From: UBA6623 sp965238125
GTDB taxonomy: Bacteria; Acidobacteriota; Terriglobia; Bryobacterales; UBA6623
NCBI GenBank assembly: GCA_965238125.1
Contig: OZ250179.1
Location: 3,410,001 to 3,474,000, forward strand
Direction: 5' to 3'
Length of the DNA: 64,000 bases
Shown here piece after piece: positions 26,158 through 35,672 of this stretch (position 1 is its first letter; each line of letters opens with the position of its first letter). Both the position numbers and the translations under genes were made by a program. The notes below the pieces were generated by a model that did not search any database, had not been told where the DNA came from, and saw only the letters and a program-made list of their open reading frames with translations.

Positions 26158-27942
26158 CTAACCACGCGTCAACAGCAGATTCCCCGCGGCATCTTGGCTC
26201 GAGCGTCGGTCCTTCGGGATGTAGACGCTCGAGAACTCCTCCGGTTCCGAGGGTGCCGCGGGGTTGATCTTGTCCAGCTTCGCAACGGCTTTGACCCGTG
26301 CGGTGACCTGCTCGACCTCGCGGCCTTCGTGATCGTAGCCGTAGAGTTTCATGTGGTAGTCGGAAAATCGATCGCGGTCGCTGTGGGGCACCGTGATTTC
26401 ATAAGACTGCCCCCGATAGCGTAGATCGATCGATCGTTCAAGCAGTACTTCCTCGTAGCCTTCGTCCGAGAACTCGGCCGCGGCACGGGCCTCCAGCTCC
26501 CCGAACGCCTTGTCGGCATCGCTTCCGAGGACCGATTGAGAATAGTCCCTCACGCAGTCGGCGGCCAGCATCCCGAAAGCCGACAGCACACCGGCAAGCG
26601 GCGGGACGATGACCGTTCCGATATCGAGCCGGTCAGCCAACTCGCAGGCATGCTGCGCCCCGGCCCCGCCGAAACTCAGCAACGCGAAATCGCGCGGATC
26701 GTGGCCGCGCTCGACCGAAATCGCGCGGATGGCCCGTTCCATGTTCGAATTGGCGACATCGACCACTGCTTCCGCGGCACGCTCAACGGAAACGCCGAGC
26801 TTGGCCGCGAACGGCCCGGCAAACTCGCGCGCGCGGTCCACATCAAGCTGCATCCGCCCGCCAAGAAAGCGGTCGGGGTCGATGCGCCCCAGCAGCAGAT
26901 TCGCGTCGGTCACGGTGAGCTCTTCGCCCTCGCCGTAGCAAATGGGCCCGGGGCGCGCGCCGGCGCTATGCGGCCCCACGCGTAGAGCTCCCGCCGAGTC
27001 GAGGTAGGCGATCGAGCCGCCTCCCGCGCCGACCGAATGAATGTCGAGCATCGGCACCCGAATCGGAAAGCCCCCGAGAGTGGACTCCCCTGTATAGGTG
27101 AACTGGCCGTCGTAGAGCGCCACGTCGGTCGACGTGCCCCCCATGTCGAAGCTGATCACCCGCTTGAAACCGGCCTGCTCCGCCACCGCCGCCGCGCCGA
27201 CCACGCCCCCGGCCGGCCCCGACAGAACCGTTTGGATCGCCCCGCGCGCCGCCGCCCGCGCCGGGATCGAACCCGCGTTCGACTGAAAGACCCTCAGCGG
27301 AACACCGCCCAGCTTGCGTTCGAGTCCCTCGATATAGCGAGCCATCAACGGCGTCAAATACGCGTTCACGACAGTTGTCGACGCCCGCTCAAACTCGCGA
27401 TATTCCGGCAGAACTTCGTGCGACAGTGAAACCAGGAATCCATCCAGCCCGCGCCCGACCTGCTGCTCATGAGCCGGATTGGCATAGGAATGCAAGAGGC
27501 AAACGGCAACCGTTTCCACCTCCCGCCGCCGCAGTTCCTTCGCCAACTCCTCCACCGCCGACGCCGGCAACTCGCGCTCCACCGACCCGTCGTAGAGCAT
27601 CCGCTCGGGCAGACCGAACGTCAACTCCTCCGGAACGAGTTGCGGCCGAGGGGCCGCGAACAGATCGTAGAGCTTCTCGCGGTTCTGGCGCGCGATCAGC
27701 AGCAGGTCCTCGAATCCCTCGGTCGTGACAAAGGCTGTCCGCGCGCCCTTCCGCTCGAGCAGGGCGTTGGTGGCAACGGTAGAACCGTGAACGACCTCCT
27801 CGGGCTCGAGCCCGGCAAGTCCCTCGAAAATCGCGCGCGAAGGGTCATCGGGCGTCGAGCGCACCTTCCGAGAACGGATGCGCTCACCGTCCCAGAGAAC
27901 AAAGTCGGTGAACGTGCCGCCGGTATCAACGCCGATTCGCAT
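26158..27942 (-). CDS. hyuA: Hydantoinase/oxoprolinase subunit A (HyuA-like), C-terminus short
   Basis: 594 residues from the ATG at 27942, where the ATPase-type motif begins (MRIGVDTGGTFTDFVLWDGE). Further landmarks: VVHGSTVATNALLERKGART, ISFDMGGTSTDVALYDG and SFGGAGAQHACELADRL, all typical of HyuA, the ATP-binding half of hydantoinases, 5-oxoprolinases and acetone/acetophenone carboxylases. The frame extends upstream to 28017 without motif support. HyuB normally follows; here the next sequence is a 260-base gap and thioredoxin on the other strand. The protein ends soon after VTARVKAVAKLDK, earlier than usual, so it may be truncated. Confidence 0.85.
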   Translation of the reverse strand: MRIGVDTGGTFTDFVLWDGERIRSRKVRSTPDDPSRAIFEGLAGLEPEEVVHGSTVATNALLERKGARTAFVTTEGFEDLLLIARQNREKLYDLFAAPRPQLVPEELTFGLPERMLYDGSVERELPASAVEELAKELRRREVETVAVCLLHSYANPAHEQQVGRGLDGFLVSLSHEVLPEYREFERASTTVVNAYLTPLMARYIEGLERKLGGVPLRVFQSNAGSIPARAAARGAIQTVLSGPAGGVVGAAAVAEQAGFKRVISFDMGGTSTDVALYDGQFTYTGESTLGGFPIRVPMLDIHSVGAGGGSIAYLDSAGALRVGPHSAGARPGPICYGEGEELTVTDANLLLGRIDPDRFLGGRMQLDVDRAREFAGPFAAKLGVSVERAAEAVVDVANSNMERAIRAISVERGHDPRDFALLSFGGAGAQHACELADRLDIGTVIVPPLAGVLSAFGMLAADCVRDYSQSVLGSDADKAFGELEARAAAEFSDEGYEEVLLERSIDLRYRGQSYEITVPHSDRDRFSDYHMKLYGYDHEGREVEQVTARVKAVAKLDKINPAAPSEPEEFSSVYIPKDRRSSQDAAGNLLLTRG

Positions 27943-28391
27943 AAAGGCCGGCCATCGAGATCCAGACAAGCATTGTACTGAACGGGTTGTTTTCGGGTGA
28001 AAAAGAGGGAGGCTCACCGCTCAGGGTCTTGGGCGTGGGGTCCCGCTCAGGATAGCGGGCCTGTCTGCCACGCCAAAGAAGCGTCGCGGTCCGCCCCCGG
28101 ATGTCGCGGACCATCGCAAGGTTGCCGGAGACTTTCGATGTGCGGCAAACGGACATCGGCTGGGAGGTGTGCTCGCGTCGGCCGTTGCATATTCCCCTCG
28201 CTGGGGTGTGCGACATAAATATGGGACGTCCCTTTCACAACGCGACCGATCGAAACAGAGGTGTAGTCGCAAGTCAACGCTTAGCCCGGTTCACCGGGCT
28301 TGGATTGCAAATAGGCCCTTCGAGGGCCGGTGTAGAGGGCTGGTCGTCCGATAGGAGGCCGTTTCAACGGCCTTTTCCTGGAAGGCTTTAG

Positions 28392-30057
28392 CCAGGATTT
28401 CCATTTTGGCCCTGGCACGGTCACAGGATACACCCCCGCTGCGCCGAATACCACGTCTTTTCGCGCTGAACCCTGCACATCACCTCCGCCGGTAGGCGCC
28501 AGGGCTCGTCCGTCCGCTCACAGACGTTGATTGAGCGGACTGAACGGCGCTCCGGCCGACACTGCTCCCTGCGAAACCTTTTTGGAGCCAAAAACTGTTG
28601 ATCCTCGCCCGGGCAACGCTACCCACCCGGCACAGGCAGCGCCCAGATCCTATGCAGCATGTCGCCGAACAGCCGCCGGTTCAGATGTCCTTCGGCCAAC
28701 AGCAGCCAATAGTACCGCGCATGCTTGACCAGCCTACCGCCCGTCTTCATCAGCCGCTGTTGCAAGCTCGTCAGCGACCAGCTCTTGATCCGTTGCGGCA
28801 GCCCGAGCCTCCGCCATAGGTTCCCCAGGTTATAGGCCAGCACGCTGAGTTGCAGTCGCACTTCGTTGGCCCGGAACCGATGGCATGACAGCCTTGTCCA
28901 ATGCGTCGCTTGTTTGCCTTCCTTGATCCACTGCTCCGCCGTGCCGCGCTTGTTGTAGAACCGCACCAGCGAGCGGCTCGGCAAGGCCATGCTCGTGACG
29001 ATGAAACCGACGCGAGGAAACAACTCACCTTAGTGATGCTCGACCTTCGCAACAACCCGCCGGGACTTCGACCAGCTCGCGGCCTGATACCGAAAGCTCC
29101 TGTAGCGCACCAGGGGCTTTGCGCTCGGCCTGCCCGGCGGACGAAACAGGATATCTTCGATCTCCAGCTCCAGGCTCTTGTTGGCCGGGATGCGAATCAC
29201 GTAGTCCACGCCGCGCTCCTCCAACGTCTCGTAAATATCCGGCTTGGCGAAGGCGGCATCGGCCCGGAACGTCACCTGTTTGCCCTCCGCCTGTTGGCGT
29301 TCGATTTCCGGCAGCAGCAGCTCGTCCCAGTCCTCGGCGCTGGACACGTTGCCCGGTCGCAACTTTGCCGCCAAGCAATCGCCGTGCTGGTTGAACAGCA
29401 ACAGTGGGTGGTAGCAGACCGACTCGAAGTGGCCGTTGTAGGCGCTGCCTTCCTGCCGGCCGTGGACGGGGCTCTCGGTAGAGTCCATGTCCAGCACGAC
29501 GCACGCGGAGTCATCACCGGCCTCGGCTTGCGCGATCAACTCGCGGTTCACCGCCATCAGCCCGATCAGATTCTCGTCGCCGGCGAGCATGGCGGTCTCG
29601 AAGCTCTGCAGCCGGGAGGTCAGCGCCGCGCCGCGATCCCAGTTCTTCTTCGAGCCAATCAGCCGAAAGGTTGGATCGGCGGAGACACGAACGGCGTCGT
29701 TGAGATCCTCGTAGCCCGCCAAGCGGGAGTAGACCGACTGTCGCAGCAGATCGACGAACGGGAACTTCTTGTTCGAGCCTTGCCGCGAATCCGTCAGATG
29801 CTCGTCTATCAGCTTGCCTAGTCCGAGTCGTTCGTCCAGTTCGCGAATGAGAATCAGCCCGCCATCCGAGGTGACTCGCGATCCTTGGAAATCGACCTTG
29901 AGAAATCCATTGAAGGTGAGCTGAAACGGTTTGTTTTCTTTTTCACCCATTGGGTGTTGATCTCCTCAGCGCCTTGAGTGCTTTCAAGCCCGCATAAATA
30001 AAGGCGTCCGAGTCCACCCGATGGTTAGCAGAACCGAAACTAAAGTGGAAATCCGGG
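28392..30057 (-). mobile_element. IS1380-family insertion sequence, copy 1
   Basis: 1666 bp. Inverted ends read CCAGGATTTCCATTTTGG (left) and CCCGGATTTCCACTTTAG (right, inward). The flanking direct repeat TTTAG is at 28387-28391 and 30058-30062. The element sits inside the MITE. Its transposase gene has a premature stop. Confidence 0.9.
28619..29950 (-). pseudogene. IS1380 transposase with nonsense mutation (copy 1)
   Basis: Starts MGEKENKPFQLTFNGFLKVD. It is in frame over the full length of copies 2 and 3 except for TAA at 29030-29032, where copies 2 and 3 have a Gln codon (VEHHQGELF). The stop precedes the acidic residue of the GTAEQWIKEGKQ motif, so the product lacks the last catalytic residue. 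Two base changes separate TAA from CAG. The copy is therefore immobile unless helped in trans. Confidence 0.88.
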
Positions 30058-30195
30058 TTTAGCCCTGGCCGAGCCAACAAGAGAAAATTGCAGGCAGGGA
30101 AGGGCTCGGGCCCTGCCGCCGATTCTCCCATATTGATGTCGCGCACCCCCTCGCTGCTCATCTCTCGCGGATGTGCCATAATTTGGGAGCTTTCA

Positions 30196-31866
30196 GTGCC
30201 TCGGCTTCCCATCTTTCGGCTTCCATCGATACGCTCGCCGGCAACCTGGACCTTGCCGGTGATCCTGATTGGAACGGTCGGTCCGCCCCTCTACATATTG
30301 CTGCCGGTCCTGACGACAACCGCCCTACCGGAAAATGACTATTGGTGGGCCCTTCGTGCCATCTTCGACAAGTCGAATACCGGTGAACCTGCCGGCATCC
30401 GTCATTGGTTCTCATTACACAATGAGCACCCCTTCTTCTTGACAAGGGTGATTTATTTCTTCAATGTGCACCTGTCTCACGGATCGAGCCGACACCTCTC
30501 CCTCTGGACATTCTTAATGGCTTCGGTCCAAGCTGTCCTGCTTATAAGAGCCCTGCCGGCTCGATTGACGAAATCCTCCTCGTTGGCCGTCGTAGCATTA
30601 CCGGTGATTTCGTGCTTAACGTTCACCCCGCAAGCCGTTCATAACTGGATGTTGGGAATGAGCGGTACTGCCTGGATGACGGCAAACACGCTCTCGGTCG
30701 CCTGCTTTGCCGCCTGCGCTGCGTATCTCACCGCGCCGAGCGCTGGGCGGGCGGGCCTGACTCTGCTGCTGGGGCTCATGGCTTCGGTCACATACGGCAC
30801 AGGCCTCTTGTCGCTACCCATCGCTGCGTTGATCGTTCTCTGTCTCCGTCCGCCCAAGTTCCCCGTTGCGCTGTCGGTAGGCGCCCTCGCCGTAATAGGC
30901 GGCTACGCCTGGGTCTTTCGAACGCCGGACCATCACCCTGCCCCCGTCACGGACATCACTCTCTTGGTCAGTTCCGTAAGCGGTCTAATCGGTCGCATGT
31001 GGACGCAGAATCCCGACACCGCCAAGCTCATCGGCGTCGTATCGATCGTATCGGCCCTATTTGTCGTGACGAGGTTGCTTCGCGATAAGCAACAAGATAC
31101 AAGCGCTCTATTCTTTTGGGCGTCAGTTCTGTTCTTTGGCCTCGGGCACGCGGTCTTGATCGCGGTGACGAGGGCAGGGTCCGGAGACGATATCAGCGTT
31201 GGGATAACTCGGTATGCCGGTATCCGTGCCCTTTTTTGGATTGGGTGGTTCATGATTGTGATTCTCGCACTCCTGCGAACCGACGTCCCAAGATGGTCGA
31301 CCGGAGTGCTGCAAGTACTCATTGCGTCGGGTTTAATTCTCTCTTACACCAACTCGTACGATTGGGCGCCTTATCGAAGGAAGCAGTTAGAAAAAGACGT
31401 GGCATCGGTCGCTCTGCGCCTCGGGCATACAGACGAACGCCGCGTATCCGCTCACATTTTCCCTGCCGAGTACTTTCGGATGATCAACATTGTTCCACTT
31501 CTTCGTAACATCGGGCATTATCCATTTAACTCCTCATTTCCTTACGATTGCCGTCGGCTGGGAAGTCAGTTATCGTTAGACGAAATTGTCGCCGGCGCGC
31601 CCGGCCGCCCTATTGGAGGAAGCTTCGATGGTCTTCGAATCGTCAAACCGGACCTGGCGGAGGCAGCGGGATGGGCGTACTCGAAAAGCGAAGCCATCGA
31701 ATGTGTGGTTGTAGTGGACGAGAACCGTCGTGTTGTAGGCGCTGCCGTGCCGGGATTTCCGCGACCTGATGTGAGCAAAGCCCTTCAGCCAGGATTTCCA
31801 TTTTGGCCCTGGCCCGGTCACAGGATACACCCCCGCTGCGCCGAATACCACGTCTTTTCGCGCTGA
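30196..31866 (+). pseudogene. Polytopic membrane protein gene, 3' end displaced by IS1380 pair
   Basis: A GTG at 30196 gives MPRLPIFRLPSIRSP; an in-frame ATG at 30136 lies inside the MITE end, so it is unlikely to be the original start. About nine to ten hydrophobic helices are visible (ILIGTVGPPLYILLPVL; LTLLLGLMASVTYGTGLLSLPIAALIVL; ALFWIGWFMIVILALL), followed by a soluble tail (VVVDENRRVVGAAVPGF). No glycosyltransferase motif is certain. Codons after 31788 derive from the IS1380 end. The true last 50 codons sit at 35380-35529 in the matching frame. The truncated form could still be made, but it has lost its C-terminus. Confidence 0.8.
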
Positions 31867-33454
31867 ACCCTGCACATCACCTCCGCCGGTAGGCGCCAGG
31901 GCTCGTCCGTCCGCTCACAGACGTTGATTGAGCGGACTGAACGGCGCTCCGGCCGACACTGCTCCCTGCGAAACCTTTTTGGAGTCAAAAACTGTTGATC
32001 CTCGCCCGGGCAACGCTACCCACCCGGCACAGGCAGCGCCCAGATCCTATGCAGCATGTCACCGAACAGCCGCCGGTTCAGATGCCCCTCCGCCAGCAGC
32101 AACCAGTAGTAGCGAGCATGCTTGACCAGCCGACCGCCGGTCTTCATCAACCTGTGTTGCAAACTCGTTAGCGACCAGCTTTTGATTCGCTGCGGCAGCC
32201 CTAGCCGCCGCCACAGGTTGCCCAGGTTGTAGGCCGGCACGCTGAGTTGCAGCCGTACCTCGTTGGCTCGGAAGCGGTGACACGACAAGCGGGTCCAGTG
32301 CGTGGCCTGTTTGCCTTCTTTGATCCACTGCTCCGCCGTGCCGCGCTTGTTGTAGAACCGCACGACCGAGCGGCTCGGCAAGCTCATGCTCGTCACGACA
32401 AATCCGACGCGCGGGAATAGTTCGCCCTGGTGATGCTCGACCTTGGCGACAACTCGCCTTGCCTTCGACCAGCTCTCGGCCTGATAGCGAAAACTCTTGT
32501 AGCGCACTAGGGGCTTGGCGTTCGGCCTGCCCGGTGGCCGAAACAGGATGTCCTCGATCTCCAGCTCCAGGCTCTTGTTCGCCGGGATGCGAATCACGTA
32601 GTCCACGCCGCGCTCCTCCATCGCCTCGTAGATCTCGGGCTTGGCGAAGGCGGCGTCGGCGCGGAACGTCACCTGTTTGCCCTCCGCCTGTTGTCGTTCG
32701 ATCTCCGGCAGTAGCAGCTCGTCCCAGTCCTCGGCGCTGTGCACGTTGCCGGGACGCAGCTTCGCGCCTAGGCAGTCGCCGTGCTGGTTGAACAGCAACA
32801 GCGGGTGATAGCAGAGGGACTCAAAATGGCCGTTGTAGGCACTGCCTTCCTGTTGGCCGTGGACGGGGCTCTCCGTGGAGTCCATGTCGAGCACCACGCG
32901 GTCTGAACCGTCGGGAGCTTCGGCTTGCGCGACCAGCTCCCGGTTCACTGCCATCAGCCCCAGCAAGTTCTCTTCGCTCGCCAGCATCTCCGTCTCGAAG
33001 CCATGCAGCGTCGAGGTCAAGGCTGCTCCGCGATCCCAGTTCCTCTTCGAGCCGATCAAGCGAAAGGTCGGATCGGCGGATACTCGAACGGCGTCATTGA
33101 GGTCCTCGTAGCCAGCGAGTCGGCTGTAGACCGACTGCCGCAGCAGATCGGCCAGCGCGAACTTCTTGTTCAAGCCTTGTCGCGAGTCGCTGAGATGCTC
33201 GTCGATCAGCTTCCCGAGTCCGAGTCGTTCATCCAGTTCGCGAACGAGAATCAGACCGCCATCCGAGGTGACTCGCGATCCTTGGAAATCGACTTTGAGA
33301 AATCCATTGAACGTGAGCTGAAACGGCTTGTTTTCTTTTTCACCCATCGGGTGTTGACCTCCATGGCGTCCTTATCGGGCTCTAGCCCCTATCAATAAAG
33401 ACGCTGAAGGTCGCTGGATGGTCTGAAGCTCATACATCAAATTGAAAATGCGGG
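31789..33454 (-). mobile_element. IS1380-family insertion sequence, copy 2
   Basis: 1666 bp, same length as copy 1. The left 230 bases and the C-terminal coding part are nearly those of copy 1. The right end (attgaaaatgcggg) and the N-terminal coding part match copy 3 instead, so this copy looks mosaic. Confidence 0.88.
32016..33347 (-). CDS. IS1380-family transposase (copy 2, intact)
   Basis: 443 residues, full length. The N-terminal MGEKENKPFQLTFNG precedes a DDE transposase fold: VVLDMDSTESPVHG and FRADAAFAKPEIYE supply the two Asp, KRGTAEQWIKEGKQ the Glu. No stop or frameshift. It is the likely active source of transposase for all three IS1380 copies. Confidence 0.92.
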   Translation of the reverse strand: MGEKENKPFQLTFNGFLKVDFQGSRVTSDGGLILVRELDERLGLGKLIDEHLSDSRQGLNKKFALADLLRQSVYSRLAGYEDLNDAVRVSADPTFRLIGSKRNWDRGAALTSTLHGFETEMLASEENLLGLMAVNRELVAQAEAPDGSDRVVLDMDSTESPVHGQQEGSAYNGHFESLCYHPLLLFNQHGDCLGAKLRPGNVHSAEDWDELLLPEIERQQAEGKQVTFRADAAFAKPEIYEAMEERGVDYVIRIPANKSLELEIEDILFRPPGRPNAKPLVRYKSFRYQAESWSKARRVVAKVEHHQGELFPRVGFVVTSMSLPSRSVVRFYNKRGTAEQWIKEGKQATHWTRLSCHRFRANEVRLQLSVPAYNLGNLWRRLGLPQRIKSWSLTSLQHRLMKTGGRLVKHARYYWLLLAEGHLNRRLFGDMLHRIWALPVPGG

Positions 33455-33712
33455 ATATAGCCCTCTGAGTAAACTCTGCTAGGCGTCGGTAGTACGCTCC
33501 ACGAGCGATGCGGTCCGATGCCGGTAGGGCGTGCAAAGCGTGGTCTGGGTTTATGGGGACACCGTCAGAGTCCCGCGGCCTATCCCCTTGGAAACGATTG
33601 GCTGACGCAACGGTGGCTGGAGTAGCCCGCGGCAAACAGCGGGATCTTCTCCGGCACCTTTGGCAGTGTCACATGGATCGAGGAACCGGGAAATGAAACT
33701 CCGACTATTCAA
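33455..33712. other. Passenger DNA between the two IS1380 copies
   Basis: 258 bases. I see no complete gene and no resemblance to the membrane gene on either side. Short frames on both strands have no recognisable motif. It is presumably a scrap picked up from another locus, possibly part of the former neighbourhood of one IS copy. Confidence 0.5.
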
Positions 33713-35374
33713 CCAGGATTTCCGATTTGGCTCCTCTGACGGCACGAGTCTACACCCTCACCCGGCGAAGCGCAACCATTTCTCCACCCGAAAGAGGCGG
33801 CGGCTGAGGCGGGACCGATCGAGCCCCCTTCTTGCCCCTCATGGGGGCTGATCCGCCGCTGCGAAGTCAATTTCGCAGACACCCCTCCGAGCTTCCGTCC
33901 TCAGTACACAGATTTCGCATTCGCCAAGTGCGGTGCTAACCACCCGGCACAGGCAGCGCCCAGATCCTCCGCAGCATGTCGCCAAACAGCCGCCGGTTCA
34001 GATGTCCCTCGGCCAAGAGCAACCAGTAGTACCGCGCGTGCTTGACCAATCTGCCGCCCGTCTTCATCAACCGCTGCTGCAAGCTCGTCAGTGACCACGT
34101 CTTGATCCTGTGCGGCAACCCGAGTCGCCGCCACAGGTTGCCCAGGTTGTAGGCCGGCACGCTTAACTGCAAGCGCACCTCGTTCGCCCGGAAGCGATGG
34201 CACGACAGCCGCGTCCAGTGCGTCGCTTGCTTACCTTCTTTGATCCACTGCTCCGCCGTGCCGCGCTTGTTGTAGAAACGCACCACCGACCGGCTTGGCA
34301 AGCTCATGTTCGTCACGATAAAACCGACGCGCGCGAATAGCTCGCCCTGGTGGTGCTCGACCTTGGCGACAACTCGTCTCGGCCCCTTCCAGCTCTCCGC
34401 CTGATAGCGAAAGCTCTTGTAGCGCACTAGCGGCTTGCGGCCGGGCCTCCCCGGCGGACGAAACAGGATGTCTTCGATCTCCAGCTCCAGGTTCTTATTG
34501 GCCGGAATGCGGATCGCGTAGTCCGCGCCGCGCTCCTCCAGCGCCTCGTAGATCTCCGGCTTGGCAAAGGCGGCATCGCCCCGGAAGGCGACCTGCTTGC
34601 CCGCAGCCTGTTGGCGCTCGATCTCCGGCAACAATAGCTCATCCCAGTCCTCGGCGCTGTGCACGTTGCCGGGACGCAGCTTGGCAGCGAGGCAATCACC
34701 ATGACCGTTGAACAAAAGCAACGGGTGGTAGCAGACCGACTCGAAGTGTCCGTTGTAGGCACTGCCTTCCTGTTGGCCATGGACCGGACTCTCGGTGGAG
34801 TCCATGTCCAGAACGACCCGCTCGGAGTCGTCGAACGCCTCCGCTTGCCCGACCAGCTCTCGGTTCAGCGCCATCAGCCCCAGCAGGTTCTCTTCGCTCG
34901 CCAGCATCTCCGTCTCGAAGCCATGCAGCGTCGAGGTCAAGGCCGCTCGGCGATCCCAGTTCCTCTGCGAGCCGATCAAGCGAAACGTCGGGTCAGCCGA
35001 CACTCGGACGGCGTCGTTGACGTCCTCGTAGCCTGCCAAGCGGCTGTAGATCGACTGGCGCAGCAGATCGGCCAGCGGGAACTTCTTGTTCAAGCCTTGT
35101 CGCGAGTCGCTGAGATACTCATCGATCAGCTTCCCGAGACCGAGCCGCTCGTCCAGTTCGCGAACCAAAATCAGGCCACCGTCGGAAGTGACATGCGATC
35201 CCTGGAAATCGACTTTCAACAAGCCGTTGAAACTTAGCTGGAATGGCTTGGTTTGTTTTTCACCCATTGGGTGTTGGCCTCCATGGCGTCCTCATCGGGC
35301 TCTAGCCCCTATGAATAAAGACGCTCAAGGCCGCTGGAAGGTCGGGATGTCAAACATCAAATTGAAAATGCGGG
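33713..35374 (-). mobile_element. IS1380-family insertion sequence, copy 3
   Basis: 1662 bp. The left end CCAGGATTTCCGATTTGG differs slightly from copies 1 and 2, and the non-coding left 220 bases are unrelated to theirs. The right end reads aaaatgcggg, as in copy 2. It carries an intact transposase. Confidence 0.88.
33936..35267 (-). CDS. IS1380-family transposase (copy 3, intact)
   Basis: 443 residues beginning MGEKQTKPFQLSFNGLLKVD, colinear with copy 2, with VVLDMDSTESPVHG, FRGDAAFAKPEIYE and GTAEQWIKEGKQ all present. It differs from copy 2 at scattered positions (for example NKNLELE for NKSLELE), so it is a diverged relative rather than a recent duplicate. Confidence 0.92.
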   Translation of the reverse strand: MGEKQTKPFQLSFNGLLKVDFQGSHVTSDGGLILVRELDERLGLGKLIDEYLSDSRQGLNKKFPLADLLRQSIYSRLAGYEDVNDAVRVSADPTFRLIGSQRNWDRRAALTSTLHGFETEMLASEENLLGLMALNRELVGQAEAFDDSERVVLDMDSTESPVHGQQEGSAYNGHFESVCYHPLLLFNGHGDCLAAKLRPGNVHSAEDWDELLLPEIERQQAAGKQVAFRGDAAFAKPEIYEALEERGADYAIRIPANKNLELEIEDILFRPPGRPGRKPLVRYKSFRYQAESWKGPRRVVAKVEHHQGELFARVGFIVTNMSLPSRSVVRFYNKRGTAEQWIKEGKQATHWTRLSCHRFRANEVRLQLSVPAYNLGNLWRRLGLPHRIKTWSLTSLQQRLMKTGGRLVKHARYYWLLLAEGHLNRRLFGDMLRRIWALPVPGG

Positions 35375-35379
35375 TTCAG

Positions 35380-35529
35380 ATGGCGGACGAGGCGACAGGT
35401 TGGGTCGGCTATGTTCAGGTTTCGAGTGCGGAATCGAAGTTCACGGCCCTGGCAAGGTCGGTTGGCGACGGCATGTTCTATTCGCTTGGGGGCAGGAAAA
35501 TGCGCTCCTTGAAGCGGCCGAGTGAATGA
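35380..35529 (+). pseudogene. Displaced 3' end of the membrane protein gene
   Basis: Fifty codons: MADEATGWVGYVQVSSAESK..GDGMFYSLGGRKM..RPSE then TGA at 35527-35529. Joined to base 31788 after removal of the insertion and one TTCAG, the frame runs DVSKALQ-MADEATG without a break. It cannot be translated as part of the gene now. Confidence 0.8.
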
Positions 35530-35672
35530 AAGGGAAGGTCGGGGACAGACTACGACTTTTCCCTACGCTCGGCGTGTCCGTACCTTGCGGGCCGGCGGTA
35601 AATATTCTCTTTTCTCTCGGCGTATCACTGCCGCGGTCAATGGCCGCGTTGCTCACCACACCCGCGACGCCT

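Larger units (their letters stand above)
28204..30148 (+). mobile_element. MITE-like element with ISKra4-type ends, interrupted by IS1380
   Basis: The left end GGGTGTGCGACATAAATATG and the right end, read inward from 30148, GGGTGCGCGACATCAATATG match the terminal repeats of the ISKra4-like elements in this window. An 8-bp direct repeat CCTCGCTG lies at 28196-28203 and 30149-30156. Removing the IS1380 (28392-30057) leaves about 275 bases without a transposase but with three palindromes (28283-28300, 28314-28328, 28356-28373). This fits a non-autonomous derivative mobilised by the ISKra4-like transposase. Confidence 0.8.
31789..35374 (-). mobile_element. Compound insertion: two IS1380 copies acting as one unit
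   Basis: The outer left end of copy 2 and the outer right end of copy 3 are flanked by the same 5-bp direct repeat TTCAG (31784-31788 and 35375-35379). Inner flanks (ATATAG after 33454, TTCAA before 33713) do not match each other. So the whole 3586 bp moved in as a composite with 258 bp of passenger DNA, or arose by one IS insertion followed by exchange. Removal with one TTCAG restores the reading frame of the disrupted membrane gene. Confidence 0.85.

Noticed and set aside
33455..33712. Cargo gene in the IS1380 composite
   Set aside because: No frame in the 258 bases has a start, length or motif that would support a gene.
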